64,000 nt of DNA from the NCBI RefSeq assembly GCF_023898315.1, contig NC_064616.1:296720934-296784933 (forward strand), in the 5' to 3' direction. The translations under genes and the position numbers were made by a program. Of this stretch, positions 1-10,000 are shown piece after piece. Positions within the stretch are counted from its first letter, which is position 1, and every line of letters starts with the position of its first letter. The notes beneath the pieces were generated by a model. The model had not been told where the DNA came from. It made no database searches and saw only the letters and a list, made by a program, of their open reading frames with translations. The stretch is from Schistocerca nitens (lineage: Eukaryota; Arthropoda; Insecta; Orthoptera; Acrididae).

Positions 1-890
1 CAGATTTGCGAGATCATAATGTAACATGTGACAATTTTTTTACGTCGAACAATTTGGGACAGCTGCTCCTGAAAAGGAAACTGACAATGTTAGGAACAAT
101 ACATAAAAGTAAGCCAGAGCTTCCACAAAATAGGACCTGCAAAGAGGTTAATAGCTCTTCATTTTACTTAAAGAATGACACTACAGTGGTCAAATATATT
201 CCTAATAGAAATAAGAATGTTGTACTAATGAGCACTCTCCACAGTTGTGGGGAAATAAATGACAGGGCTGATAAGAAGCCAAAAATGAATTTAGACTATA
301 ATTCAACCAAAGGGGCTGTAGACACACTCCATCAGCTAGCAGGTATATATACATGCAAACGAAAATCTAATAGATGGTCCATGATAGTTTTCTACAATAT
401 TCTTGATGTTGCTGCTTATAATGCAAATATCTTGTGAAATTCCATTGACCCTAACTGAAGTACAATTAAAGAAAATTGAGTGAAGGAAAATATTTTTTGA
501 GGAACTTGGAAAGTCACTGGTTGCAGAGCACATTGCATCAAGGACGCAGAAGATTCTTTGAGAATGGTCAGCAGTATCCAAGACCCTGAAAGAGTGGGAG
601 GTATGGCTAAATCAGTAGCAACAGGGAACTCTATTAAATGGGCGCGCTGTAATTTCTGTTCTTCAAGCAATGACAATAAAACAAACATGTTGAGTGGAAA
701 GTATAATAAACATGTATGCAAAACACGCGTCACTTACTTGTGTACAAGCTGCAGTCAGTAAGAAGGAAAGAAAGTGATATGGGGAGACGGACAGATGGTT
801 ACTGAAAATGACTTTTTGGTGTAAATGTCTGTTGTTCCTAATATACGCTGCATGAATACTAAAATAATAAATTTTCTTTAGTGAAGTTCT
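1..890 (+). pseudogene. piggyBac-type transposase, C-terminal half and 3' end (decayed)
   Basis: The open frame at 6-437 encodes the C-terminal catalytic half of a piggyBac family (DDE_Tnp_1_7) transposase. It shows the TCDNFFTS block (a catalytic Asp lies in DNFF), a VVKYIPNRNKNVVLMST strand, and YNSTKGAVDTLHQ followed by TCKRKSNRW. The family block usually reads VDTLDQ; here the second Asp is His. After a stop at 435-437 and frame breaks, the cysteine-rich C-terminal finger resumes near 640-761 (CNFCSSS, then a C-x2-C close to the stop). An AATAAA at about 866 may be the old polyadenylation signal. The 5' half lies outside the window. Stops and the His substitution say it is dead. The family assignment is confident; which piggyBac subfamily cannot be told. 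Confidence 0.85.
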
Positions 891-893
891 GTG

Positions 894-920
894 TCTTCTT
901 CTTCTTCTTCTTCTTCTTCT
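894..920 (+). repeat. (CTT)n microsatellite
   Basis: Perfect CTT repeat, followed directly by a short ATT repeat to about 930. It sits just before the target site duplication of the next SINE. Confidence 0.9.
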
Positions 921-942
921 TATTATTATTATCACTGCTATG

Positions 943-1062
943 CCTCGTGATGGCTGGGTGTTGTGTGCTGTCCTTAGGTTAGTTAGGTTTAAGTAGTTGT
1001 AAGTTCTAGGGGACTGATGACCATAGATGTTAAGTCCCATAGTGCTCAGAGCCATTTGAACC
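943..1062 (+). mobile_element. 5'-truncated SINE, family A
   Basis: Only the body and tail of a tRNA-derived SINE are present: CTTAGGTTAGTTAGGTTTAAG, the GGGACTGATGACC stretch, then CCCATAGTGCTCAGAGCC. The same sequence occurs at 46364-46547 (+) and, inverted, at 2630-2830 and 6849-7089. A 12-bp target site duplication, ATCACTGCTATG, flanks it (931-942 and 1063-1074), so the truncation happened at insertion, as expected for LINE-driven retroposition. Confidence 0.88.
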
Positions 1063-1136
1063 ATCACTGCTATGATCATTAACAACGTAACAACGTATTA
1101 TAATATAACAATGTCGACGGCTTACAACTGTACGGC

Positions 1137-1345
1137 CGCGCGGGATTAGCCGAGCGGTTTGGGGCGCTGCAGTCATGGACTGTGCGGCTGGTCCCGGCGG
1201 AGGTTCGAGTCCTCCTTCGGGCATGGGTGTGTGTGTTTGTCCTTCGGATAATTTAGGTTAAGTAGTGTGTAAGCTTAGGGACTGATGACCTTAGCAGTGA
1301 AGTCCCATAAGATTTCACACACATTTGAACACTTTTTTGAACAAC
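1137..1345 (+). mobile_element. tRNA-derived SINE, family A-related variant
   Basis: The head looks like a tRNA with a class II (Leu/Ser-like) layout: an A-box-like GGATTAGCCGAGCGG and a B-box GGTTCGAGTCC. The body is related to family A (GGGACTGATGACCTTAGCAG, AAGTCCCATAAGATTTCACA) but with a different tail. There is no credible acceptor stem and the sequence continues into the SINE body, so it is a retroposon, not a tRNA gene. Confidence 0.8.
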
Positions 1346-1392
1346 TGTACGAAAAATACGTTTGTGTAGAAGTTTTTTCAACATTTTATTAT

Positions 1393-1411
1393 GTCGGGTC
1401 ATATTGACCCG
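1393..1411. repeat. short palindrome
   Basis: CGGGTC-ATATT-GACCCG is an interrupted palindrome between the SINE and the LINE fragment. It may be a transposon end or chance. No function is assigned. Confidence 0.3.
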
Positions 1412-1559
1412 AACAGTACACTTGTATAGTAAAAGTGAACAGAACGGCAGGGTTAACTATGTATTGATTCGTTCCATGACCAGTCAGCTTTGGATGGCCT
1501 TTCGAGTGATGGAATCCAGTGCGATGGCCATAGCGGCGCATGTACGTTAAAAACAAAGG

Positions 1560-1733
1560 TAACTTCAGGTGTGACACCGAGAAGCGTAACCGGTTCTCTA
1601 CACCATATAAAATAACGACCCGTCAAATCTGGTTAGTAGAAATCTGAACTTGTTGCTGATGTCGTTGTGCACCACGAAGTGTTTTTGTTTAGAGACTGCA
1701 GTGAGATTCAGGATGACTTGTTAAGAGCTGCTA
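1560..1733 (+). pseudogene. LINE reverse transcriptase fragment, left of the Tigger insertion
   Basis: Read with the piece that restarts at 4093, this gives a weak but recognisable match to the reverse transcriptase C-terminal/thumb region of a non-LTR element: a stretch like EIQDDL just before the break, then QFVYMDEYKIMVGKRKI after it. The two halves are separated exactly by the Tigger element and its TA duplication. Many stops occur. The clade is not determined. Confidence 0.55.
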
Positions 1734-2487
1734 CAGTAGAGTCTCAATTATCCGATCTTCGGTTATGCGACCTTCTGTGTTATCCGATCCTTTCACCGCG
1801 CCGGCTGTGCGCCAGTCGACGACAGGTCAGTGACTAACGTGTTGTTTGTTGATACTCAGTTCATTGTCGCCGTCTGCTACTCCTCACTCCTCAGTGCTAA
1901 GTTAGATATGTAGTGGAGTGAACGTGTTGCACTTTGTTTATTGTATAAATTTGTGGTGATGGCTTCCAAATGAAAAAAGTTGGTCGTTTCACTGGAAGAG
2001 AAACTTAAAGCTTTAAAAAGAATAGACAATGGTGAAACTTTATTAAAAGTGGCGCAAGATTATAACGTCACCGCAATGAAATTGAGAAGTGGTGTTCTCA
2101 GCGAGCAACCTCGGCTGTTTTGGAAGATCGGAAAACGAAGAAAAAAGGTGATTATGAAAAAGTAAGTGAAGCCTTGTTCCTATGGTTTACTCAACATAGA
2201 GATAAAGGTGTACCCATGTCGGGACCTATTTTGCAGGAAAAACTAAAAGAAGGTGAACCTGATTTCACAGCTAGTGTAGGATGGCTCGATAGTAGGAAGA
2301 AAAGATACGGAATTCGGCAACTTAATGTCTGTGGTGAAAAGCTTTTAGCAAATTTTGAAGCTGTTCAATTGTTTAGGAATAAAATTCACAAGGTATTGGA
2401 CAAGGAAAACTTAACAGGCGATCAAATTTTTAACTGCGACGAGACTGGTCTCAATTACAAAATGTTACCGGAAAAAATATTAGCGTC

Positions 2488-2920
2488 TTTTTTTTTTTTT
2501 TTTTTTTTTTTGCATTTTGTTCGTTTCTGATCGTTGTGTTTGCTCGTTGCGGACGTCGCAAGACATCCTGTTCAAGTTCGGTGGTTGATCCTTCCACTCA
2601 GTTTTTTATTACAGAGGCCAACCGGCTCTAAATGGTTCAAATGGCTCTGAGCACTATGGGACTCAACTGCTGAGGTCATTAGTCCCCTAGAACTTAGAAC
2701 TAGTTAAACCTAACTAACCTAAGGACATCACAAACATCCATGCCCGAGGCAGGATTCGAACCTGCGACCGTAGCGGTCTTGCAGTTCCAGACTGCAGCGC
2801 CTTTAACCGCACGGCCACTTCGGCCGGCCGCCAACCGGCTCTCTGACCAAACATGCTGAGCTACCGAATTAAACTTTTCATTCGAGGAAAGACTTGAACC
2901 AAGAACCTCTCGTTCTGCAG
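2488..2920 (-). mobile_element. composite tRNA-headed SINE with poly(A) (family B), interrupted
   Basis: This insertion splits the Tigger transposase. On the minus strand it opens with a tRNA-like piece (GAGAGGTTCTTGGTTCAAGTC, containing a B-box-like GGTTCAAGTC). A second tRNA-like piece follows (GGTAGCTCAGCATGTTTGG), then a body and a poly(A) tail, seen on + as the T-run at 2488-2509. GCGTC flanks it (2483-2487 and 2924-2928), and removing it rejoins the transposase sense across the gap. A family A SINE sits inside at 2630-2830. Confidence 0.8.
2630..2830 (-). mobile_element. SINE, family A, full length, nested
   Basis: Minus-strand copy with a tRNA-like head (GGTTCGAATCCTGCC B box, GGCCGAAGTGGCCGTGCGGT start) and the family tail. 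A 12-bp duplication, CCAACCGGCTCT, flanks it at 2618-2629 and 2831-2842. It lies wholly within the family B SINE and is therefore younger than it. Confidence 0.93.
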
Positions 2921-4092
2921 TTGGCGTCAAAGGCCGAAAAGGCAGCGCCAGGCTACAAACGTAGCAAAGAAAGAGTGACAATTCTTGTATGCAGTAACGC
3001 CACAGCAAATTTGAAAATGAAACTGTCTATGATAGGTAAGCCAAAAAAACCGAGAGCATTTAAAAATGTATCTAAAAATGCTTTACCAGTGAAATATTAC
3101 AACCAAAAAATGCTTGGATGAGCTCAAGACATTTTTAAAGAATGTTTTTTTAACGAGTTCGTGCCACAAACTGAAAAGTTTTTGAAAGCCAACAACTTGC
3201 CCCGCAAAGTACTGTTGCTTCTAGATAATGCCACTTGTCATCCTAATGAAGATGAACTTCAAGATCAAGATATAAAGGCCATGTTTTTGCCTCCAAATGT
3301 CACATCCTTACGTCAGCCTATGGCCCAAAGGGATCTTAGAGACACTGAAGAGAAACTACCGCAGAAACTTGCTTCCTCTTTAATTAATGCTATGGACAAG
3401 GGAAAAAACATGCTAGAGCAGTTGCGCCGTATTAATTTGAAAAACGTAGCTTATGACGTGGCCAAATCTTGGGAGGGTGTTGGAGCAAATACAATTGCAA
3501 ACTCCTGGAAAATTTTGCTGCAGGAAAATCAAGAAAATTCTCCAGATGATGAAAATCTGCAGCAGCAGACCGAACCAGAAAATGCTACCCTGCTTTCATT
3601 GTTACGAAAAGTTCCGGGATGTGCTAACTCCACAGAAGATGACATAAATGAATGTATTGTCCAACATGAAGAATTTGAAGTGACAGATGAAGAAATAGTC
3701 AACATGGTAAATGAGAAAGAAGAAGACGAAGAAGCGGATGTAGTGGAGGAAAGTGCGCCCAAGATTTCTCACAACGAAGGACAAAAAGCCTTAGAAACTG
3801 CTTTAGAATTTGTAGAGCAACTGGAGGAAACATCGTCTACCGAGGCTTTACTTCGTAGGAGACTACATGATTTAGCGGCAAAAAAACGGCAAACAGCAGG
3901 CAAACAAAAGACAATTACTAACTTCTTCACACAGTAAATATCTATTCAGTCTAATTTGATTTGTATTGTATTAAATGTTTAACTCATTTAGTATAATTTT
4001 TTTTTTTTTGTATTATTTTCCGTGTTATCCGACCTTCCCGCTTATCCGACCTTGCCGCTGCCGGTTTAGGTCGGATAATCGAGACTCTACTG

Positions 4093-4645
4093 TATTTGGT
4101 ATACTGAATGCAGTTTGTCTATATGGATGAATATAAGATAATGGTGGGTAAGAGAAAAATTCGTGTGCTGTTCGAATACAGTACTGATGGCCTACTGCCG
4201 GACTCAGTCACGTCGATTACATATCTAGGTGTAACGTTGCGAAACGACGTGACGTGACCGCGTACACAACACTCATGAATCCAATTACTGCTCGAAAGTT
4301 CGGGATCCGCAGCAGGAAAGACACCCTGGCAACTTAGAGGCGTGTTGTTCGAATTGTTACTAGTTTGTTAGATCAATACTAGAGATTTACGGAAATCGTC
4401 AGTAAATTTAACTGGGTTTACTTGTAGGGGAGAAGACTTACTTTTCGGGAAACGCTATTAAGAAAGTTTAGAGAACCGGAATTAACGAAAAACCATATAA
4501 CGACTTTACTGCCCCACCGTGCAGCTGTCCTACGTAAAGATTAGGGCTAGTACAGAGGCATACAGACTAGATTTCTTTTTCTTCGCGCCATTTGATAGTG
4601 GAACAGAAAAGGGAATGAGCAGAAGTGGTGAAAAATATTCTCGGC
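4093..4645 (+). pseudogene. LINE remnant, right of the Tigger insertion (RT C-terminus and 3' end)
   Basis: The translation contains YKIMVGKRKI and SITYLGVTLRNDV, typical of the stretch after the palm in LINE reverse transcriptases. Further along come CCPTVQLSYVKIRASTEAYR-like pieces in broken frames and a GAGTGGAACAGGAAAGG-like 3' segment (here TAGTGGAACAGAAAAGG). The LINE at 60190-62215 ends with the same kind of segment. Frameshifts and stops are frequent. Confidence 0.65.
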
Positions 4646-6127
4646 AGTACGTTGTACAGTGACGGCGAGTATCTATATTCATGCACGCAACGCATCTATG
4701 GGGAAGGGAATCGACAGCGTTCTTTTCAAAGGACGCTCAAGAGCGAGATCATCAGCGCCCTTAGAAGACGAATGTGGTTAATTTTTTTTAATTATGTACT
4801 AAAAGGGAAAATAGTAAACATAAATCCCAGGCACCCTGCTCCACTCTCAATCACTCGCACTTTCACACAAACGTCAAAAATGCTTATGCCGCAAATTATT
4901 TTGTAATATCCGTTGTTAAAATACGCAGACAGTAACTCAACAACAGGTAAAATGATGTAACTGTGTCTAACGAATCAATAGGAAAACAACAGAGGAACCA
5001 GTTAGCCTCACCACGGAATTTCCAATCTGCCTTGAAACTAGCCCTCACCTCTCAATGAGGAGAAGATTCGCTAAGACAAACCGGATTCCACTTTAAACAG
5101 CATATACCCTCCTCCTATAGTATTAGTGGGATAGGTTGGGCACATGCAGAGTAGCATCCAAATGAAAAGCCACGAGCGCGATTGTGTGTGTGATGCTTAT
5201 ACTTTTTAAACTGTGGCTGGGTTTTTACTTATAGCACTAGCACATTAGACTGATTTGCCTAACCGTACTGACTTCATTGAAGATGTACGTCATCGCGTCG
5301 AGGAGTTAGCTGCCCTCTTCCCAAGGATGACCATAGTAAAACGCATTCACAGGCCTTCGAATTCTGCAGAACTGATCATTTCGGCATGAGGAAAATTACA
5401 ACCACTGAAGGAACCTCCGTATGTTTCACCCTTTTGTCTGTACACCTGGTATACCTGTCATTGAGGTCAAGCAGGACATTTTCAAGACAATTTGTATTAC
5501 TTTGCACCCTAGAAACACTTTCTCTGCTACGAACGTCGTGATCATTAAGTTGAGCTATCAAACAGAAATAAAATATTCCTACAAATTTTATTTGGCTATT
5601 CGGTGCGAAAACACAAGGCACCAAATATGTCTATGTGAAGTAGTTTTTGTTTTGGTTTCCAAACAAATAATGTACCAGACAGTCACAGGAACGATGGATA
5701 TGAAACAAAATGAAATACTGATAGGATTTGGCAGTCATGGTACCTTCCCAGAGATGCCTTTATACAATAAACTACACCACGTTTCACGTGTTGACTGAAT
5801 GTCAGCAGATGACTTCACTCTCCTTGATGCATGCATAGAGCATTTGTTCTACTCATCCATGTAGTACCTGACTTCCACGTCATTTTTAGATAACATGATT
5901 TGTGGAATTGTTACGAAAATGAGAATATCGGTTCAGTATTCTCCAACACGAAGCACATCCAAGTTTTCAAGGGGTCTGTATTTCAGGCAACATAGAGACA
6001 TCAACTTTGGTGCAAATCAGTCATTACGTTATGTCGCTAAGCCTAGATATTAGGACAAAGTCTTAATGGTATAGTCATACGACTGATTATTTGTTGAGGA
6101 CAACCGCATATAAAGTTGAAAGCGGTT
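4646..6127. other. no recognisable gene
   Basis: Unique-looking AT-rich DNA. The short open frames here (for example 4625-4906 and 5421-5798) have no motif I recognise and no splice or promoter context. Confidence 0.6.
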
Positions 6128-6140
6128 ATTTCTGGAACAT

Positions 6141-6387
6141 GGCCCGTCTCCTTAGCTGAGTGGTTACGTGTTGGCCTACCATGCAGTGGGTCCTGATTCA
6201 ATTCCCGGTCGGGCTGGAGATTTCCTCTGCTCGTGGACTGCGTTTTGTGTTGTCCTCATTATCATTTCATCATCACCACCGACACACAAGTCGCCCAGTG
6301 TGGCGTCACCTGAAGTAAGACTTGCAACGCGGCTGCCGTACTTCCGCGGATGGGGCCTCCCGTCCATCAATGCTACACGATCAGTTC
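6141..6387 (+). mobile_element. tRNA-derived SINE, family D
   Basis: The head CCTTAGCTGAGTGGTTACG (A box) and GATTCAATTCCCGG (B box) leads into a body with TCATCATCACC and GACTTGCAACGCGGC. The same family occurs at 56008-56248. A flanking duplication ATTTCTGGAA is present at 6128-6137 and 6388-6397, and extends further with one or two mismatches. Confidence 0.88.
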
Positions 6388-6654
6388 ATTTCTGGAATGT
6401 GGAGTACAGTTATAACAAAATCTGCACGCTGTGGCATTTCATAGCCCCTTGACGCCACTTTTTGACACCTATAATTATAGTTCCCCAGACGTATGTTGCA
6501 AGCAATGCGCAATTAGAAGTTAACGTTCCTCAGGGAGAACCACATCAACTAACCATTTTACCGTCTCCACTACAACACGGCGCCCTCTTACTTTTAAGCG
6601 CATTGCATTGGAGTATTGCAAACTGTTTCATGGTACTTGCCAGCTTAGAAACAA

Positions 6655-6715
6655 AAAAGGCTTAGTTGCTGACGCGGTCTCGGGTTCGAACCCTTGTGAT
6701 CATACACGAATTTTT
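6655..6715 (+). repeat. possible tRNA-like fragment
   Basis: A B-box-like GGTTCGAACCC lies downstream of TAGTTGCTGACGCGG. No acceptor stem or clear A box is seen. It could be a fragment of a SINE head; it is not a tRNA gene. Confidence 0.25.
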
Positions 6716-6848
6716 CTGTAGTGAAAATTTACTGATCGATTATGAGGCTAATTGAGTACATCAGTAGCGAAATTAACACTCATATGGCCGAAGTGGCGTA
6801 ATGTACAGTGTGTCCCAGGAGGAATGGGCAATTTTCAGAGATATGACA

Positions 6849-7089
6849 TGTTCAAATGGCTCTGAGCACTATGGGACTTAACATGGGAGGTCATCAGTCT
6901 CCTAGAACTTAGAACTATTTAAACCTAACTAACCTAAGGACATCACACACATCTTGCCCGAGGCAGGATTCGAACCTGCGAACGTAGCAGTCGCGAGGTT
7001 CCGGACTGAAGCGCCTAGAACCGCTCGGCCACCGAGTCGCGAGGTTCCGGACTGAAGCGCCTAGAACCGCTCGGCCACCGTGGCCGGCT
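6849..7089 (-). mobile_element. SINE, family A, with an internal 46-bp duplication
   Basis: Minus-strand family A copy flanked by GATATGACA (6840-6848 and 7090-7098). The tRNA-like head contains an exact tandem duplication: 6989-7034 and 7035-7080 are the same 46 bases. The duplicated unit covers the A-box half of the head, so this copy has two A boxes and one B box. Confidence 0.92.
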
Positions 7090-7098
7090 GATATGACA

Positions 7099-10000
7099 GG
7101 AATGATTATTCGAAACAAAAAGGTCTTAGTAAACATAGGCTCGAAAATGCATATCTTAAGAGCTATGAGAAATTTTAGGCAGAAGAGATATGTTTCGCAG
7201 TAAAGATGATGATGAAATGCTCACAGCTCTTAAGGTATGCATTTTAGAGTCGAAGTTTACTGCACTTTTATGGTTCGAATATTCGTTGTTGTCATATCCT
7301 CGAATATTGATCATTCCTTCTAGGTCACACTGCAGAATGGTTTGCACGAATATGGTGCGACAAGAGAGAAAATTTAATTGAAACTACAGTGAATCACTCG
7401 GATAAACCTACTACTCTAGCCGGTACCTCATACTTTACTCCGGCTTTTACTTTTTAATAATTTTGTGGGCGGCTCACGTTCTTATGACATAACACATCTT
7501 ACTGCAGAAGAGTCGGCAAGCCATTACGAATTCACGTCCGTATCAAAGAATTTTGGCACCAGATTGCATCACGCACTTTCTTAAAGTAGAAACATTGATC
7601 ACTTAATTTCGACGATCAGGGAATCCGACGAGTACACCAGAAGGTTGTGGGAAATCCGTGTACAATAAATTATGCAACACGTAACTATCACAACAAAATC
7701 CAGCAAATTTATTTTACATAATGCATTTATTGCTGATACAAAACACTGGCAATAGGCTAGCCTCCGTCAACAGTACAAGCCACTTGCTTACAGAATTGCA
7801 ACGTTACAAACTCCACCTGCTGTACCCATTCAGTTCTACCAACATCACGGAAACGAAAATAACGTAGTACTCCCAGAGAGTTTCGTATATTTAATTCAAT
7901 CGATCGAAGATATGCTACTACATATCTCTAGGATGAATGTACATCGCTTTATGATATAAAAAATAAATATATAGCCTTGGAAGGAAGGAAAGCTGAGAGA
8001 AAACTAAATATTACCTTCTGAGATATGGTAAACATAAGAAATACGACTTGAAACGTGATACAGTGCAGATAAATATTAAGGGAGTGTTTTGCTGACACAA
8101 ATTGCTACAATATGAGAAGAATCAAATAATACCCAGAACTTTAAAAAATAACACGAGTAAAATAACAGTGTTTTTATTGTACGTAAAACATTTTTCTGCA
8201 GTAGCAAGCCTCATTACTACCACTTCAGATGTTGGCACCTTGAGGGGAGGGACTTCGTTGTGTGGTTTGTCTGTACATTGATCTGTAGGACTATTGCTGA
8301 AACTGCTAACGCCATCTTGAAGAGAGTGTGCTGTGCCTCGGGACGTCATATTTTTATCTCCCGACATCAACATTGGCGTTGGATTGAATTCCATTTTTTC
8401 TGGTTTTATACCCATCTGGACGGACCAAGGTATTGTGCTCGAATTAATTAGTTAACAAAACGCGATTTCCTGAAAAAAAAAACTATATTATAGGTCGGTA
8501 ATGTTTATACTAGTTTATTAATAATTTTGCTCGCATTCATTGTTTCTGTCTAGCTATTGACGAGCCAGCAAGTTCTGAGAACTCATACCGACAGCTGTGA
8601 CGCATTATTAATAGTTTTTTTGGTGCTCAACCAGTGCCGTACTTAGTTAAACGATTACTTGAATCATCTTATTCCTCTAAAGGCGGAAAATTGCCGGATA
8701 GAGCTGCTGCTTCACATTCTTTCGTACATGGACAGATTAGTTAACGCTCATTGAGTAAATGAAACATGAGCTGTGGCTGGTTTTATTCGACAGCACCCAT
8801 CGTTCAGTATGATTTTGACATGACAGACTTTTAATTACATCTTAATCACGAGTTATGTTGATATAAGTGTTATCCCTGACACCTGCTATGGATCTCCTGC
8901 ACGATGATTGCAACTGTTTGTATAACAACAAACATTGACGGAGGTAGTGTAGTGCTTCCGCCTGACGCATATAGCGGAGAAGCTAATTCCCGACCCATCA
9001 TTCTCTGCAGTGTTTCTCTTGTCTTTCTTTCTATCTGCTGCTGCTAGAAATAGATTTCTGTGAAAGTCGAGATTTGTAAATGAAAACTCGATAGTTTGGA
9101 GAAAACGTATACAATTTTAGTCGAAACTAATACTGCAGCTTCTACAGTTTTGGCAAATCTTAATTCCTATGTAAGTCGTACCTCTTCTATTGAGTCATGT
9201 CTTATTATACGATAGTATCGTGAGAGTGTAGATTTGTTTATATGTAAAATTAAGAAACTTCGACATTCGAAGCTCGTCTTGTGAGGTGCGCGAAAGGCCT
9301 TGTTATCCCTGACGTTAGTCTGAAATCATGACAGACAATTTTACTCGTTTGTTTATTTTGTAATGTAGCCGTTAGTTGAAGTTTTAACGGGTGCTATTTG
9401 CCATTATTATTCACATTTGTGACGAAAAGTAGGTAGAAGTTGCGAGAGAGCATGTCTTAGGACACTGTTGAAACTACAAATCTTTGTTTTCTGACTTGAA
9501 GTTTGTCTTCAGTACAAAAGCATCTTCTGAGCTTGAGGAATGTGCAGAGCTAAATTCTTGGCTGAGAACAGTAGATGGTGTCTTTTATTTACCAGTAGTA
9601 TAATAGTTAGTATTGTAGAATTAGAAGGAAAGGTAGTAAACAAGAAGCTGGAGGTTGTCCTAGTATTAACACACACGGTTTAGATATGAATATGGCAGGA
9701 GTAGTAGGAAGGGGTAGGTCCCACACTGCTAATTAAGTTATTTAGTATAATAGTTTAGGGCAAGTATGCTGCTGAAGTTCACATGGAAATAAATGATTAT
9801 AGGGATGATTGTTTTGTTACTCTAATGCATGTCCAATCCAAAATAAACAATTTCTGGCAATAGAACCAAAATAATAGTGTTGCTGAATAATAGGACTAAA
9901 GATAGTTGGAAAGTTGTCTATATAGCATTTTGGAACTTCTGCAGAAATTTAATGCTGTTGTATGCATTATAAGACTAATGTTCATTGAATGTGAAATGTG

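Larger units (their letters stand above)
1959..3937 (+). pseudogene. Tigger/pogo transposase (CENP-B HTH plus DDE), disrupted
   Basis: The frame starts at ATG 1959, but codon 5 is TGA (1971-1973), probably a CpG-decayed CGA. The N-terminal CENP-B-like helix-turn-helix (SLEEKLKALKRID) is followed by a frameshift near 2085, then the second DNA-binding half (LFLWFTQHRDKGVPMSG). The first catalytic Asp is in FNCDETGLNYKMLP (about 2430-2470). The gene is then cut by the SINE insertion at 2488-2920 and resumes at about 2929 (GYKRSKERVTILVCSNAT). More frame breaks follow near 3100-3150. The second Asp is in LLLLDNATCHP (about 3213-3245). The region normally holding the third acidic residue reads QPMAQRD, where family members have QPMDQ. 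An acidic tail ends at the TAA at 3937. It cannot encode a working protein. Confidence 0.88.
1734..4092 (+). mobile_element. pogo/Tigger-type DNA transposon, complete ends, dead
   Basis: The terminal inverted repeats match closely (CAGTAGAGTCTCAATTATCC at the left; the right end is its near-exact inverse) and are flanked by TA at 1732-1733 and 4093-4094. A second subterminal motif, TTATCCGA, recurs near both ends. The span is 2359 bp, of which 433 bp is a later composite SINE insertion. The interior carries a CENP-B/pogo-type transposase reading from 1959 to 3937. TA target duplication, inverted repeats and DDE transposase together place it in Tc1/mariner, pogo branch. Confidence 0.92.

Noticed and set aside
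1139-1222. Possible tRNA-Leu or tRNA-Ser gene
   Set aside because: It has A- and B-box-like text but no paired acceptor stem and continues into a SINE body, so it is a SINE head.
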